From Clostridia bacterium (GTDB lineage: Bacteria; Bacillota; Clostridia; TANB77; UBA1234), in NCBI GenBank assembly GCA_017469565.1, contig JAFUGC010000048.1:1-64000 (forward strand): a stretch of 64,000 nucleotides of DNA, written 5' to 3'. Position numbers and translations under genes: made by a program. This document shows positions 8,217 to 17,881 of this stretch, in pieces. The stretch's first letter is position 1. The number at the start of each line of letters is the position of its first letter. The notes beneath the pieces were generated by a model. It did no database searches. It saw only the letters and a program-made list of their open reading frames with translations, and was not told the origin of the DNA.

Positions 8217-9306
8217 TGGTCGCCTCCTTTTTGGCAAATACGCAATTTTATTCTGGCGACAATTACCATGAGGAGTCCCCATAGAAAAATGGCTGGGCAT
8301 AAGATATCCATTAAGAATTTCCTTAAATTGATGACATCTGTATGTGAGCTGAGTAGTAGGCTACTGGCAATAATAATGATGGCAACCGAGGGAATGATTC
8401 TTTTATGATATTGGATATGAAACAATTTTTTCATCGTTAAAACAGACAGGCTGAGTGCTAGTGAAAAATAGAGGAAAGTTACCATGAGCCATATTAAAAG
8501 AAACAAGGATTCGATACGCTGAATAAATCTGCCGTAGCTTACCATTCTAACCAGTTCATACAATACGGAGTAATCCTCTGTGATAGACGGGTAAGAAAAG
8601 ATACCAAAGAACATGAAGAAACAGGCAAGTAGCAAAATGGTGGCAGCTAAGAAAGATTTTGTAACGGTTTTGTTTAAGTCCTTGATACTCGGCGCAAGGA
8701 GCAAAAAGAGGAAGAAAGCCTCATATCTTCCTAGGCTAAGAGCACCTTGGAGGAAAATCTTATCGATTCCATTTCCCAATATGGGTGTGAAGTTGGTCAA
8801 ATCAATGTCTCCGGATGAGGGCTCGTATGATGATGATGCCACAAATGAAAATCACGGGTAATGTGAGGGTACCGGGTTCTGAAAATACCTTTGATTCCAA
8901 TAAAGGCACCCACTACGGACGTGATAAAAAAGACGGTGAGGATATAAGAGGAGGGAGCCTCATCAAGTAAGATATTCCTGATATTTTCATCAAATTCGCT
9001 AAGAGTCACCACAGAAGCCATAAGCAAATAAGTGATAATGACGATTCCTGTCACATATTTCAAAACCTTTCCACCGGCAATTTCGGCAACATCAAGAATA
9101 TCTTTGTCAATAAATTTGGAATATAGCTTGAAAAGTAGTGTGAAAAATAATCCCGCGATGATTGTCATATATACGGCGTGTAGGAAGCTTGCAGTTCCAT
9201 ACATTTCAGCAGAAAAGTTAGGAAGGGATAATGAGATTGGGATTAATGTTAAGCAACCAATGGTTGCAATACATTCTCTACGGTCTAACTGTCCATCAAA
9301 TATCAT
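8213..9306 (-). CDS. gerB: Spore germinant receptor permease-like subunit GerB, two +1 frameshifts at CGG
   Basis: GerB (GerAB family) is an APC-superfamily transporter-like protein thought to bind germinant in the spore inner membrane. No single frame spans it: the first frame runs from ATG 9306, the middle from about 8873, the last from about 8812. Joining them by +1 steps at in-frame CGG codons (8874-8872 and 8813-8811) gives 363 residues, the normal family length. The middle segment reads GTLTLPVIFICGIIII, a proper transmembrane helix, then GDIDLTNFTPIL, matching the family pattern of an acidic-DL-N-P loop. In both places one C precedes a GGN glycine codon. The start overlaps the gerA stop by 11 bp. 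Either recoded, erroneous sequence, or a pseudogene. Confidence 0.85.
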
Positions 9307-11006
9307 TTTTTTCCTCCTTATTACTTGAACTTGAATGATTTTGTACAGTCCATTTTCTAGAAATATGTGGTTCTCGTTTGGTATCTTTTGTTTTCAAAAA
9401 GATGGGCCTAAATTCCTGTTTCCAAATAGGAGATGCAGAAACATAATCGTCTTTAAATGCTCCCTTTCGAAATGGCGTAAATGGTGTTAAATAAGGTACT
9501 CCAAAGGACGATGTTGAAGAGAGTAACATGATTTGGATAAATAACCCTAAGGAGATACCGGAAGAATCCCATGGATGCACCCAGAAAAATATAGACAAAT
9601 CTTAGGATTCGAAAGCTATAATTTAAGGAATAGTTAGCCACGGCAAAGGAGCTGATTCCGGTAAGTGCCACAATAATAACTAAAACTGGACTTACGATAT
9701 TGGCACTAACGATTGCTTGCCCAAGGATTAAAGTGCCCACAATGCCAAGGGTGGGCCCCACAGGTGCGGGAGTTCTGATACTTGCTTCTCGAATGATTTC
9801 AAAGGCAATTTCCATGATAAGAAGCTCCATGAGCATGGTAAATGGCACTTTTTCACGCGTCCCTGCAATGGTAAAGAGCAGGTCTGAGGGAATCATTTCT
9901 TGATGAAAATCACAAATGGCAATATAAAGTCCCGGCAAGAAAATGGAGAAAAAGGTTGCCGGAAGCCTGAATATTCTGAGTAATACGGAATAAGGAAACC
10001 TTACATAAGAGTCCTCGGAGGATTGTGTAAAATCCGAATAAACGGCTGGCACAATCAAAACGTTATTACTTCCTTCTACAAGAATGGCCACTCTGCCTTC
10101 CACTAAATGTGATGCCACTTTGTCCGGGCGTTCCGTGTTCAAAATGACGGGGTCAATGAGGAATGTTCTGTCCTCAATGAGCTGTTCTAGTTGACCACTA
10201 TCAATTAAATAATCAATCTCAAGGGATTCAATTCTTCTTTTTACTTCTTCTACAATAGAATCGTTTGTAATACTAGAAATATAACTGATGGCACAGCGTG
10301 TTTTACTCTTGTTTCCAACTTCAATTGTTTCAAAAATCAAGTTTTCGTCTTTCACAAATTTTCTGATTAAGGCGGTGTTTGCTCTAAAATTTTCAATAAA
10401 AGCCTCTGAAGGTCCCCTCAGATTCATTTCATTTTCAGCCTTGGTAATAGACCTTCCAGGTAGTTTTTTGACATCGCAGAGGAAGGCGGTGTCTAAAGAA
10501 TCCACCAGTAAGGCACAATCACCATGGAGAATACTATCCACAATTTCCTGATAGGTGGTGGCAAAACTCACACTGCTTTGTGCAATGATTCTTCCAGAGA
10601 TGATGTCTTTTAGATTGGTATTTGTTTTGCCAGAGCTCTTGTTATTACTGACAATGACACTGCTTTGCTTTTGCTTTTGCATATTGTCTAATGAGAGATT
10701 TTCAGGATTGTCATCATGATTCATGAATTGTTCGATTAAAAAATCGCTGATAATTTGACTGTCAGAGAGGCCATCATAATACACAATCATGGCATGATAG
10801 TTTTGGTGGTTTATGGAAGTGTCAAAAAATCGAAATTGGACATCGTTTGTTTTGGGATAATGAAGGAGCTGAGAAAGCATTTCTATATTTTCACTAAGAT
10901 TTTGATGAATGTTTATCTCTTTGCTGATGGTGGGAGAGACTGTTGGTTTTTCAATTTCAAAGGTTTTAGGTTCTTTATTAGGCACAAATTTCAAAAAATT
11001 TTTCAT
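9296..11006 (-). CDS. gerA: Spore germinant receptor subunit GerA, +1 frameshift at CGG
   Basis: The N-terminal soluble region has ISYISSITND and the family segment PRGPSEAF-like LRGPSEAFIENF. It is followed by membrane helices with RTPAPVGPTLGIVGTLILGQ, diagnostic of the GerA/SpoVAF family. In the original frame the protein loses its C-terminus after GASMGFF. A +1 step at the in-frame CGG (9560-9558) restores GISLGLF ... SSFGVPYLTPFTPF ... KQEFRPIF, the conserved GerA ending. The frame-corrected protein has about 569 residues and stops at 9296, overlapping gerB by 11 bp. The start ATG 11006 was chosen over GTG 11015 because GAGG lies 11 nt before it. Sporulation-specific (sigma G) expression is expected, but no clear promoter is visible. 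Confidence 0.88.
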
Positions 11007-11153
11007 AGGTTTCACATCCTCAGTTTGATATCAAGTTCTATTTTTAGCGAAAAGAGGAAGAATTATTCAAATCCTTTCTTTTCTTGACAATAAGGCTAAA
11101 ATGGAGGATAATCGAATCAGAATTATTTTTGAAATTTTAGGAGGGAATAAGAG

Positions 11154-11489
11154 ATGAATCCATACGATAAAGTACATGAACTTGTAAGAGCATTAAAAGA
11201 AAGCAATGAAGTGAAAGAATACCTTGCACTAAAAGAAGAGCTTTATAAAGATGAAAAAAATAAGGAAATGATTAAGGATTTTAGAGAAAAGCAAATAGAG
11301 GTGCAAAGCCTTCTAATGCAAGGAAAAGAGGCGGAGCAAGAGCAGATTGAGAAGTTACAGTCTTTATATACCATTCTTGCATCGAATGTGAAAATTAAAG
11401 ATTTTTTTGATAAGGAAGTTGCGTTTGATGTCATGTTATCAGACATTTATAAGATTATTGGAGAAGGTTTGAAAGACATTATTGACTAG
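11154..11489 (+). CDS. YlbF/YmcA family protein
   Basis: The 111-residue all-helical protein has the family layout: a helix with VHELVRALKESNEVKEY, a middle helix with IKDFREKQIEVQ and a C-terminal helix ending near IIGEGLKDII. In Bacillus, YlbF and YmcA (RicF, RicA) form a complex with YaaT that affects RNase Y, sporulation and competence. Here only one paralogue is seen. It is read divergently from gerA and lies 15 bp before mtaD, probably in one transcription unit with it. Confidence 0.85.
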   Translation: MNPYDKVHELVRALKESNEVKEYLALKEELYKDEKNKEMIKDFREKQIEVQSLLMQGKEAEQEQIEKLQSLYTILASNVKIKDFFDKEVAFDVMLSDIYKIIGEGLKDIID

Positions 11490-11504
11490 GAGGCATTCAT
11501 ACTG

Positions 11505-12773
11505 ATGAGAATTTTAATAAAAAATGGATATATTGTTTCTATGGTTTCTGCGGTTAGAAGAGGGGACATCTTAGTAGAGAATGATAGAATTGCAAGAATT
11601 GGAAATATTGATTGCGAGGCGGATAGAGTCATTGATGCTACTGGTAAAATTGTCATGCCGGGGTTAATTAACGCACATACGCATGTAGGAATGTCCCTTT
11701 TTAGAGGATGTGCGGATGAGCACGAACTTATGACTTGGCTTGAAAATGATATTTGGCCTGTAGAAAATAAAATGACGGCAAGTGATGTATATTCTGCTTC
11801 TATGCTTTCTGGGATTGAGATGATAAAGAGCGGTACCACCACTTTTAATGACCAGTATTTCTTTGAAGAAGAAACTGCTAGGATGGCTGAGAAACTTGGA
11901 CTGAGAGCCATTTTGTCTCGTTGTATTATTGGCGAGGGGGAAGAGGCTTTAAAGAGAATTGCTGAGGCGGAAGCCTTATACAATAACTGGCATAACAAGT
12001 GTGATGGTAGGATTAAGATATGTGTTGGTATTCATGCTCCATATACTTGTCCACCAGATACCATCAGAAGGTCTGTGGAACTTGCAGATAGACTTGGAAG
12101 CCCAATCCATATTCATTATTTGGAAACAAAAGATGAAGTAAAGCAAATGAAAGAAAAATATAATATGACTTCTACGGAATATCTTAGAAAGGGTGGCGTA
12201 TTTAATTATCACGTGATGTTGGCGCATGGTGTTCATATTGATGATGTATCGCTTCACACCTTGAAAGATATTAGTGGAGGCATTATCCATAATCCGGTTT
12301 CTAACATGAAGCTGGGAAGTGGATTTGCAGATGTGAGAAAGCTCCGTTCAAACGGCATTAATGTGGCTCTTGGAACAGATGGTCAGGGAAGCACCAATAC
12401 GCTGGATATGTTTGAAGAAATTAAACTTGCGGCTTATTTGCAAAAAGGAATGTATCACAGTGCAAATGCCATCTCGGGGGAAGATGTGCTAAAAATGGCT
12501 ACCATAGAAGGTGCCAGAGTGCTTGGCATTGATAGTGAAGTTGGCTCCCTTGAAGAAAACAAGAAGGCAGATATCATCATCATTGGAATGGATAAGGCTC
12601 ATTTACAGCCAGTACATGATATTTATTCACTGCTTGCTTATTCGGTAAACGGTGCAGATGTGGAAACATCCATCATTGATGGAAAGATTGTGATGGAAAA
12701 TAGAAATGTGCTTAATGTGGACGAGCATGCCATTATTAGAGATTGTGAAAGAATCACAGAGACATTGTTTTGA
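11505..12773 (+). CDS. mtaD: 5-methylthioadenosine/S-adenosylhomocysteine deaminase (amidohydrolase)
   Basis: The 422-residue metal-dependent amidohydrolase shows the metal-binding HTHVGMS, the HIHYLE histidine, LAHGVHID and the catalytic GTDGQGSTN. The TIM barrel is flanked by an N-terminal beta strand pair and a C-terminal segment with VNGADVETSIIDGKIV. Length and motifs fit the MtaD/SsnA-like group, which deaminates adenosine-type nucleosides. It could act in salvage after SAM use. The start has a GGAGG site. It ends just before recJ, with a short gap, and may be co-transcribed with ylbF, recJ and relA. Confidence 0.88.
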   Translation: MRILIKNGYIVSMVSAVRRGDILVENDRIARIGNIDCEADRVIDATGKIVMPGLINAHTHVGMSLFRGCADEHELMTWLENDIWPVENKMTASDVYSASMLSGIEMIKSGTTTFNDQYFFEEETARMAEKLGLRAILSRCIIGEGEEALKRIAEAEALYNNWHNKCDGRIKICVGIHAPYTCPPDTIRRSVELADRLGSPIHIHYLETKDEVKQMKEKYNMTSTEYLRKGGVFNYHVMLAHGVHIDDVSLHTLKDISGGIIHNPVSNMKLGSGFADVRKLRSNGINVALGTDGQGSTNTLDMFEEIKLAAYLQKGMYHSANAISGEDVLKMATIEGARVLGIDSEVGSLEENKKADIIIIGMDKAHLQPVHDIYSLLAYSVNGADVETSIIDGKIVMENRNVLNVDEHAIIRDCERITETLF

Positions 12774-12820
12774 AACAACGAGGGACATCCTTTCTTGTTT
12801 CACCAATTGTTGGAGGGAAA

Positions 12821-14509
12821 ATGGTTAAGAAATGGGAATATTCAAAACCTGCTGAAGAGGAAGTTTTAGAAGTGGCAAAAGAAAATGATATTTCGGAATT
12901 ACTTGCTAAAATACTTGTTGGCAGGGGACTCAAGAAGAGAGAAGAAATACAAAAGTATCTATACCCTAAAATAGAAGAGCTTAATGATCCGTTTTTATAT
13001 AATGATATGGCACTTGCGGTGGACCAGATTTTGAATGCTTGTGAGAAGCACGAGAAAATTACCATATATGGTGACTATGATGTGGATGGGATCACTAGCA
13101 CGGCTGTTTTAGAAAAGTTTTTGACAGAAGTAGGGGCGGATGTGCATCATTATTTGCCAAACAGGCTTGAAGAGGGGTATGGGCTTAATAACGGAGCAAT
13201 AGAAAAGCTTGCAAGTGATGGCACAAAACTAATTGTCACGGTGGATTGCGGAATTTCTGCTTATGAAGAGGTGGAATATGCAAAAGAACTTGGATTAAAA
13301 GTGATTATTACGGACCATCATGAATGTCCCGAAAAATTGCCAAGAGCGCTTGCTGTGGTGGATGCCAAAAGAGCAGATAATACCTACCCGTTTGAACAGC
13401 TTGCGGGAGTTGGTGTTACTTTTAAGCTGATTCATGCAATGGCGATAAAGCTTGGGTTAGATAGAAAAAGTTATTTGAAGTACCTTGATATTGTTGCACT
13501 TGGCACGGTTGCTGATATTGTTCCGCTGGTGGATGAAAATAGAATTATTGTGAACTATGGGCTCATCTTAATGAAACAAACGAGAAATATTGGTCTGAGA
13601 GAGCTCATGAGAGTGGCTGGTTTTTCTAATATAGAATCTACCACCATTTCATTTGGTCTTGCTCCTAGAATGAATGCCTGTGGTAGAATGGGAAGAGCAG
13701 ATTTGGCTCTTAGTTTGCTTTTGACAAACAGCGCCGAAGAGGCATATCAGATTGCACTGGAGTTAAATGAAATCAATAAGCAGAGGCAAAGTGTTGAAAA
13801 ATCCATTTTAGAGAGTGCGATTCAAATTATCGAACAAGACAAATTGTATGAAAATGATGTGATTGTGGTAGCAAGTGAGAACTGGCATCATGGGGTGATA
13901 GGGATTGTTGCCTCTAAAATTGTAGAACTTTATTATAAACCAACCATTCTGATTTGTTTGGAAGATGGTGTGGGGAAAGGTTCTGGCAGGAGTATTCCTG
14001 GTTTTGATTTGCATGGTGCTCTTTCCAAATGTGAGGACTTGCTTTTGAAATTTGGTGGTCATGAAATGGCAATTGGGCTTTCTGTGTTGGAAGAAAAGTT
14101 GTCGGCTTTTTATCAAAGGTTATTAGAAATTGCAAAAGAGACAAATATAAAAACGTTATATCCCGTGGTAAAAGTAGATGCAGAGATTACATCGAAAAAT
14201 GCAACCGCTGATATCATCAAAGAAATTGGAATTATGCAGCCTTATGGTGAGGCAAATCCGGCTCCTGTGTTTGTATACAAGAATTTAAAAGTGGATGGGG
14301 TCAGGCTCTTATCCAATGATAAGCATTTGAAACTTGTGGTGAAAGATGGCATACAGCTGTTTGATGCGATTGCGTTTAATATGGGGGATAAAAAATATAG
14401 TATCAAAATTGGAGATAAGGTAGATATCCTGCACTCACTAGAAATCAACAATTTTAACAATATAGAAAGAGTACAATTCAATGTAAAGGATATCAAGAAG
14501 AGTTTTTAA
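12821..14509 (+). CDS. recJ: Single-stranded-DNA-specific exonuclease RecJ
   Basis: The 562-residue protein starts at ATG 12821, preceded by TTGGAGGG; the upstream extension has no ribosome site. DHH motifs are clear: YGDYDVDGITS, DCGISA and ITDHHE, then GTVADIVP. The DHHA1 region has GKGSGRSIPGFDLHGAL and KFGGHEMAIG. A C-terminal OB-like segment follows. RecJ degrades single-stranded DNA 5' to 3' in recombination and mismatch repair. It lies directly before relA, a common pairing in Clostridia. No apt gene lies between them, unlike in many relatives. Confidence 0.95.
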   Translation: MVKKWEYSKPAEEEVLEVAKENDISELLAKILVGRGLKKREEIQKYLYPKIEELNDPFLYNDMALAVDQILNACEKHEKITIYGDYDVDGITSTAVLEKFLTEVGADVHHYLPNRLEEGYGLNNGAIEKLASDGTKLIVTVDCGISAYEEVEYAKELGLKVIITDHHECPEKLPRALAVVDAKRADNTYPFEQLAGVGVTFKLIHAMAIKLGLDRKSYLKYLDIVALGTVADIVPLVDENRIIVNYGLILMKQTRNIGLRELMRVAGFSNIESTTISFGLAPRMNACGRMGRADLALSLLLTNSAEEAYQIALELNEINKQRQSVEKSILESAIQIIEQDKLYENDVIVVASENWHHGVIGIVASKIVELYYKPTILICLEDGVGKGSGRSIPGFDLHGALSKCEDLLLKFGGHEMAIGLSVLEEKLSAFYQRLLEIAKETNIKTLYPVVKVDAEITSKNATADIIKEIGIMQPYGEANPAPVFVYKNLKVDGVRLLSNDKHLKLVVKDGIQLFDAIAFNMGDKKYSIKIGDKVDILHSLEINNFNNIERVQFNVKDIKKSF

Positions 14510-14522
14510 AGGGGTGGTTTGT

Positions 14523-16694
14523 ATGGCTACGATTGAAGAGATTATCACGAAAGTAAAAAGTTACAATAAAAAGAGTAATTCTGATTTGATTATGAAGGCA
14601 TACCAGTATGCAGATAGTAATCATGCAGGGCAGCTTAGAAAATCCAATGAGCCGTACATCATTCATCCGCTTGAGGTTGCGTATATTGTTTCTACCCTAG
14701 AGCTTGATGATAGCGCTATTTGTGCTGCCCTTTTGCACGATGTTGTAGAAGATACACCGGTAACACTTGAGGATATCAAAAATGAGTTTGGAGAAGAAAT
14801 TGCTATGCTTGTAGATGGTGTTACCAAGCTTGGCAAAATCGCTGACTTTTTGGATAAAGAAGAGGAACAAGTGGAAAATTATAGAAAGTTCTTTTTGGCC
14901 ATGGCAAAGGATATTAGGGTTGTCATGATTAAGCTTGCCGACAGACTGCATAACATGAGAACGTTAAAGCACTTGAGTGATGACAGGAAAATTGCGATTG
15001 CCAAGGAAACCATTCAGCTTTATGCGCCACTTGCCAATAGGCTTGGTATTTATTCTATCAAATGGGAACTAGAGGATCTAAGTCTTTTATATCTAGAGCC
15101 AGAAGCGTATAAGGAACTTGTGGATGGCATCAATAAAAAACGTGCCGAACGTGAAGAGTTTATTAATGAGATTATTATTGAGATTAGAGAAAAATTAAAA
15201 GAAATGAATATAGAGGCGGAAGTTTATGGCAGGCCAAAGCATCTTTATAGTATTCATAGAAAGATGGTAAGAGATAATAAAACATTAAATCAGATTTATG
15301 ATTTATTTGCCATGAGAATCATTGTGAATTCGGTTAAGGACTGCTATGCGGCGCTTGGACTTGTGCATGAGCTATATAAGCCAATGCCTGGACGTTTCAA
15401 GGATTATATATCGGTACCAAAACCTAATATGTATCAATCGCTGCATACCACTTTGATTGGAAAGGAAGGAACACCTTTTGAAATTCAAATCAGAACTTGG
15501 GATATGCACCGAGTTGCAGAATATGGTATTGCTGCGCATTGGGCGTACAAAGAGGGAAAGAATATTACCGCTTCTGATGAAAAGCTATCGTGGCTTAGAG
15601 AAACCTTGGAATGGCAAAAAGATACAAATGACGATAGAGATTTCATGAATAAATTGAAGTTTGATTTGTTTGAGGAAGATGTTTATGTATTCACGCCAAA
15701 GGGAGATATTAAGGCAATGCCGGCGGGAAGTACGCCTATTGATTTAGCGTATATTATCCATGAGCAGGTGGGAAATAGAATGGTTGGTGCCAAGATCAAT
15801 AGCAAAATGGTGCCAATCACAACCAAACTTCAAAATGGAGATATTGTGGAGATTATCACATCAGATAATGTGAAAGGACCAAGCAGGGATTGGCTTAAGA
15901 TTGTCAAAACATCGCAGGCCAGAAGCAAAATTCAGAACTGGTTCAAAAAGGCACAAAGAGAAGAAAATACAGTCAAGGGCAAGGAAATGATTGAAAAAGA
16001 GCTGAAGAGAATTGGGATGTCTTTTGCAGACTTGTTCAAGACGGAATGGGTGGAAAAAGCACTTCAAAGGTACAAATATAACTCTTTAGATGATTGCTAT
16101 GCTGCTATTGGATTTGGTGCCATTTCTCCTACCAAGATTATTGCAAGGCTTTTGGAGGAGTATAAGAAAGAGCATAAGGAAGAGGAAATTGAAAATAAGA
16201 TTAATGAGCTTAGAGAAATTAAAAGAACAGAGAAGGTAAGACCTTCTAGTTCAGGTATTATTGTCAAAGGAATTGATAACTGCCTTGTGAAGCTTTCTCG
16301 TTGTTGCAATCCGCTTCCTGGGGATGAGATTATTGGATATATTACGAAAGGAAGAGGCGTTTCCGTGCATAGGGCCGATTGCATCAATTGTAAGGAGCTG
16401 TTGACGGATGAACAGAGGCTCATTGAGGTTTCTTGGTATAAGGAGAAAAATGCCTCTTATATGGCAGAGCTTGAGATTTATGCCAATGATAGGGCAGGGC
16501 TTCTTGCAGATATTACAGTGGCAGTCGGAGAACTAAAGGCAAAGATGACATCGATTAATGCTAGAACCGTGCAGAATAATAGGGTTGCTGTCATCACTAT
16601 GGGGCTTGAGATTGAAGATACTGAGATGCTTAATAAGGTGATTAAAGTCATTAGAAAAGTAGATAGCGTGTATGATGTGCACAGGCAAAAATAA
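14523..16694 (+). CDS. relA: Bifunctional (p)ppGpp synthetase/hydrolase RelA/SpoT
   Basis: The 723-residue Rel enzyme makes and degrades (p)ppGpp in the stringent response. The HD hydrolase domain (about residues 25-160) has LLHDVVEDT and IKLADRLHNMRTL. The synthetase domain (about 220-345) has YGRPKHLYSIHRKM and YQSLHTTLIG. A TGS domain follows with VYVFTPKGDIKAMPAGSTPI, then the conserved Cys region NCLVKLSRCCNPLPGDEI and a C-terminal ACT domain with ANDRAGLLADIT. Both catalytic halves look intact. The ATG start at 14523 follows AAAGGGGTGG. A hairpin terminator lies just after the stop. Confidence 0.96.
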   Translation: MATIEEIITKVKSYNKKSNSDLIMKAYQYADSNHAGQLRKSNEPYIIHPLEVAYIVSTLELDDSAICAALLHDVVEDTPVTLEDIKNEFGEEIAMLVDGVTKLGKIADFLDKEEEQVENYRKFFLAMAKDIRVVMIKLADRLHNMRTLKHLSDDRKIAIAKETIQLYAPLANRLGIYSIKWELEDLSLLYLEPEAYKELVDGINKKRAEREEFINEIIIEIREKLKEMNIEAEVYGRPKHLYSIHRKMVRDNKTLNQIYDLFAMRIIVNSVKDCYAALGLVHELYKPMPGRFKDYISVPKPNMYQSLHTTLIGKEGTPFEIQIRTWDMHRVAEYGIAAHWAYKEGKNITASDEKLSWLRETLEWQKDTNDDRDFMNKLKFDLFEEDVYVFTPKGDIKAMPAGSTPIDLAYIIHEQVGNRMVGAKINSKMVPITTKLQNGDIVEIITSDNVKGPSRDWLKIVKTSQARSKIQNWFKKAQREENTVKGKEMIEKELKRIGMSFADLFKTEWVEKALQRYKYNSLDDCYAAIGFGAISPTKIIARLLEEYKKEHKEEEIENKINELREIKRTEKVRPSSSGIIVKGIDNCLVKLSRCCNPLPGDEIIGYITKGRGVSVHRADCINCKELLTDEQRLIEVSWYKEKNASYMAELEIYANDRAGLLADITVAVGELKAKMTSINARTVQNNRVAVITMGLEIEDTEMLNKVIKVIRKVDSVYDVHRQK

Positions 16695-16724
16695 AAAAGA
16701 AACCATTATTGGTTTCTTTTTTAT
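16695..16724 (+). terminator. Terminator of relA
   Basis: The inverted repeat AAAGAAACC/GGTTTCTTT with a short loop is followed by T residues, immediately downstream of relA and 3' to the convergent tRNA-Leu. Confidence 0.8.
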
Positions 16725-16726
16725 TT

Positions 16727-16809
16727 TGGTGCCCAAGGCGGGACTTGAACCCGCATGGTTTCCCGCACGATTTTGAGTCGTGTGCGTCTGCCAATTCCGC
16801 CACTCGGGC
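16727..16809 (-). tRNA. tRNA-Leu(CAA)
   Basis: The minus strand folds as a class II tRNA. The acceptor GCCCGAG pairs with the 3' strand before ACCA, and the CCA is encoded. The anticodon loop CTCAAAA gives anticodon CAA, decoding TTG. A variable arm with GGGAAACC and a T loop GGTTCAAGTCC are present. It converges on relA. Confidence 0.93.
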
Positions 16810-16937
16810 ATATTTATTTTATTGCATTCCTGTAAGAACAGTATCTATTATATGATATATGCTTTTAATTTGCAAGATAAATTTTACATCTTTTTGCCCA
16901 TTATTTACATAATAAGTTGATTTTTTATGAAAAACTA

Positions 16938-16966
16938 TTTACATTTGAAAGAAATTGTGTTAGAAT
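16938..16966 (+). promoter_or_regulatory. Sigma-A promoter of the 17.0 kb gene
   Basis: TTTACA and TAGAAT are spaced by 17 bp, upstream of the start at 17032. The surrounding TTAGAATA-TGA-TGGA resembles the promoter before the 27.9 kb gene. Confidence 0.6.
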
Positions 16967-17031
16967 AATGAATGGATTTTAACGGGTAATAACTAAACCA
17001 GACTATGATTATAGAAAGGAGGACACCACAC

Positions 17032-17349
17032 ATGGAAGGAATGCGGAGATTCTTGATTCCACTTCCTGATAACCTCAGAGGAGTGCCCATTGGGTATTTG
17101 AAGAAGGAGGATGAAGAGGGTTATGACGGTTTTAACCTAACGTCCTCCAGCAAGCATATCCTGCTGAAGGAAAGAGATGGGTCATACAGACCAATCTCGG
17201 AGCGAGAAGCAAGTACTTTTTTCCATGCCAAAAGTGGGGAACGGATTATTCCCAAGTACCTACAGGTTGGCAAAACATATCCGGTATATTTGTTGTCGGA
17301 TATGAATATGGTGTTTGAAGAACCAGAACTTCTGCAGGCTTGCCTGTAG
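17032..17349 (+). CDS. Hypothetical 105-residue protein, foreign codon usage
   Basis: I do not recognise the family. The start is the ATG after AAAGGAGGACACCACAC. The soluble protein begins MEGMRRFLIPLPDN and has no signal peptide or membrane helix. It includes a GYLKKEDEEGYDGF acidic stretch and a C-terminal VGKTYPVYLLSD beta-like region. Codon use differs sharply from neighbours: more G/C-ending codons, two in-frame CGG and one CGA. It has its own sigma-A promoter and a following hairpin, so it appears to be a self-contained acquired cassette between tRNA-Leu and pgk. A role in plasmid or phage biology is possible but unsupported. Confidence 0.65.
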   Translation: MEGMRRFLIPLPDNLRGVPIGYLKKEDEEGYDGFNLTSSSKHILLKERDGSYRPISEREASTFFHAKSGERIIPKYLQVGKTYPVYLLSDMNMVFEEPELLQACL

Positions 17350-17371
17350 GAGTTCTGTGTGGGGAAAACTA

Positions 17372-17404
17372 GAGGGACTCAAGGCTAACAACCTTGGGTC
17401 CCTC
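17372..17404. other. Hairpin after the 17.0 kb gene
   Basis: Arms GAGGGACTCAAGG and CCTTGGGTCCCTC pair with one G-T wobble around an approximately 7-nt loop. No T tract follows, so it may be a processing or stability element rather than a terminator. Confidence 0.5.
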
Positions 17405-17433
17405 CAATCAGTTTTGAAATTTTCAGAAATGTG

Positions 17434-17462
17434 TTGACAAATATGCTTAATCAGCATAAAAT
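17434..17462 (+). promoter_or_regulatory. Strong sigma-A promoter of the 17.5 kb gene
   Basis: A consensus TTGACA and TAAAAT with 17-bp spacing, 70 bp upstream of the start codon at 17533. Confidence 0.75.
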
Positions 17463-17532
17463 GTAATAACGTTACTCTAAAAATTTCATAAGTGCAAAAT
17501 CCAAATATCTTAATTAAGAGGAGGAAAATACA

Positions 17533-17760
17533 ATGGTAGAATACGATGTAGAGTACATGGTGGATTACCGTGGTGAACAACGGGTGTCAGGCAACAATAA
17601 TTCATTTCACAAAAAGGTAACTCTCACTGTGGGCGATGAAAAAAATGAAAACCTTCGTGAAACCATCGGCAAAAAGATAGCGGCTTATATTGCTGGTATC
17701 AATGAATTCCCTAATGATTGGGTAAATGTTAGCGTGATTAGCGCGGTGCGGAGTGCCTGA
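17533..17760 (+). CDS. Hypothetical 75-residue protein, foreign codon usage
   Basis: Unrecognised small soluble protein. It begins with an acidic, tyrosine-rich strand MVEYDVEYMVDYRGEQR, then KKVTLTVGDEKNENL and a helix with IGKKIAAYIAG. The ribosome site is AAGAGGAGG. Two codons are in-frame CGG (QRVS and VRSA) and the gene uses many G/C-ending codons, like its neighbour at 17.0 kb but unlike pgk. A consensus promoter lies upstream and a terminator overlaps the stop codon, so it is a complete single-gene unit. Function unknown. Confidence 0.65.
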   Translation: MVEYDVEYMVDYRGEQRVSGNNNSFHKKVTLTVGDEKNENLRETIGKKIAAYIAGINEFPNDWVNVSVISAVRSA

Positions 17761-17778
17761 ATGAGGCACTCCTTTTTT
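17750..17778 (+). terminator. Terminator overlapping the stop of the 17.5 kb gene
   Basis: Perfect 9-bp arms GGAGTGCCT/AGGCACTCC with a 5-nt loop, then six T residues. The left arm contains the last codons. Confidence 0.88.
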
Positions 17779-17810
17779 GTTGAAAATAATGATTAATCAT
17801 TAATAAAAGA

Positions 17811-17839
17811 TTGCTAAATTCAAAAGAATAGTATAGAAT
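17811..17839 (+). promoter_or_regulatory. Sigma-A promoter of pgk
   Basis: TTGCTA and TAGAAT are spaced by 17 bp, 42 bp before the pgk start codon. Confidence 0.6.
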
Positions 17840-17881
17840 AATCAGTGGATAAAATAAATTTCATAAAAAGGAGGCATTTCA

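Noticed and set aside
8211-9306. gerB as two separate small genes
   Set aside because: Each half lacks a complete GerAB fold. The intervening third-frame segment carries the missing helix, and total length matches one GerAB.
9453-9560. Alternative C-terminus of gerA in the zero frame
   Set aside because: It lacks the conserved FGVPY segment, whereas the +1 frame has it and continues to a stop that overlaps gerB in normal operon fashion.
16938-17778. Prophage or integrative element inserted at tRNA-Leu
   Set aside because: No integrase, no duplicated tRNA end and only two small genes; the tRNA 3' end faces relA, not the island.
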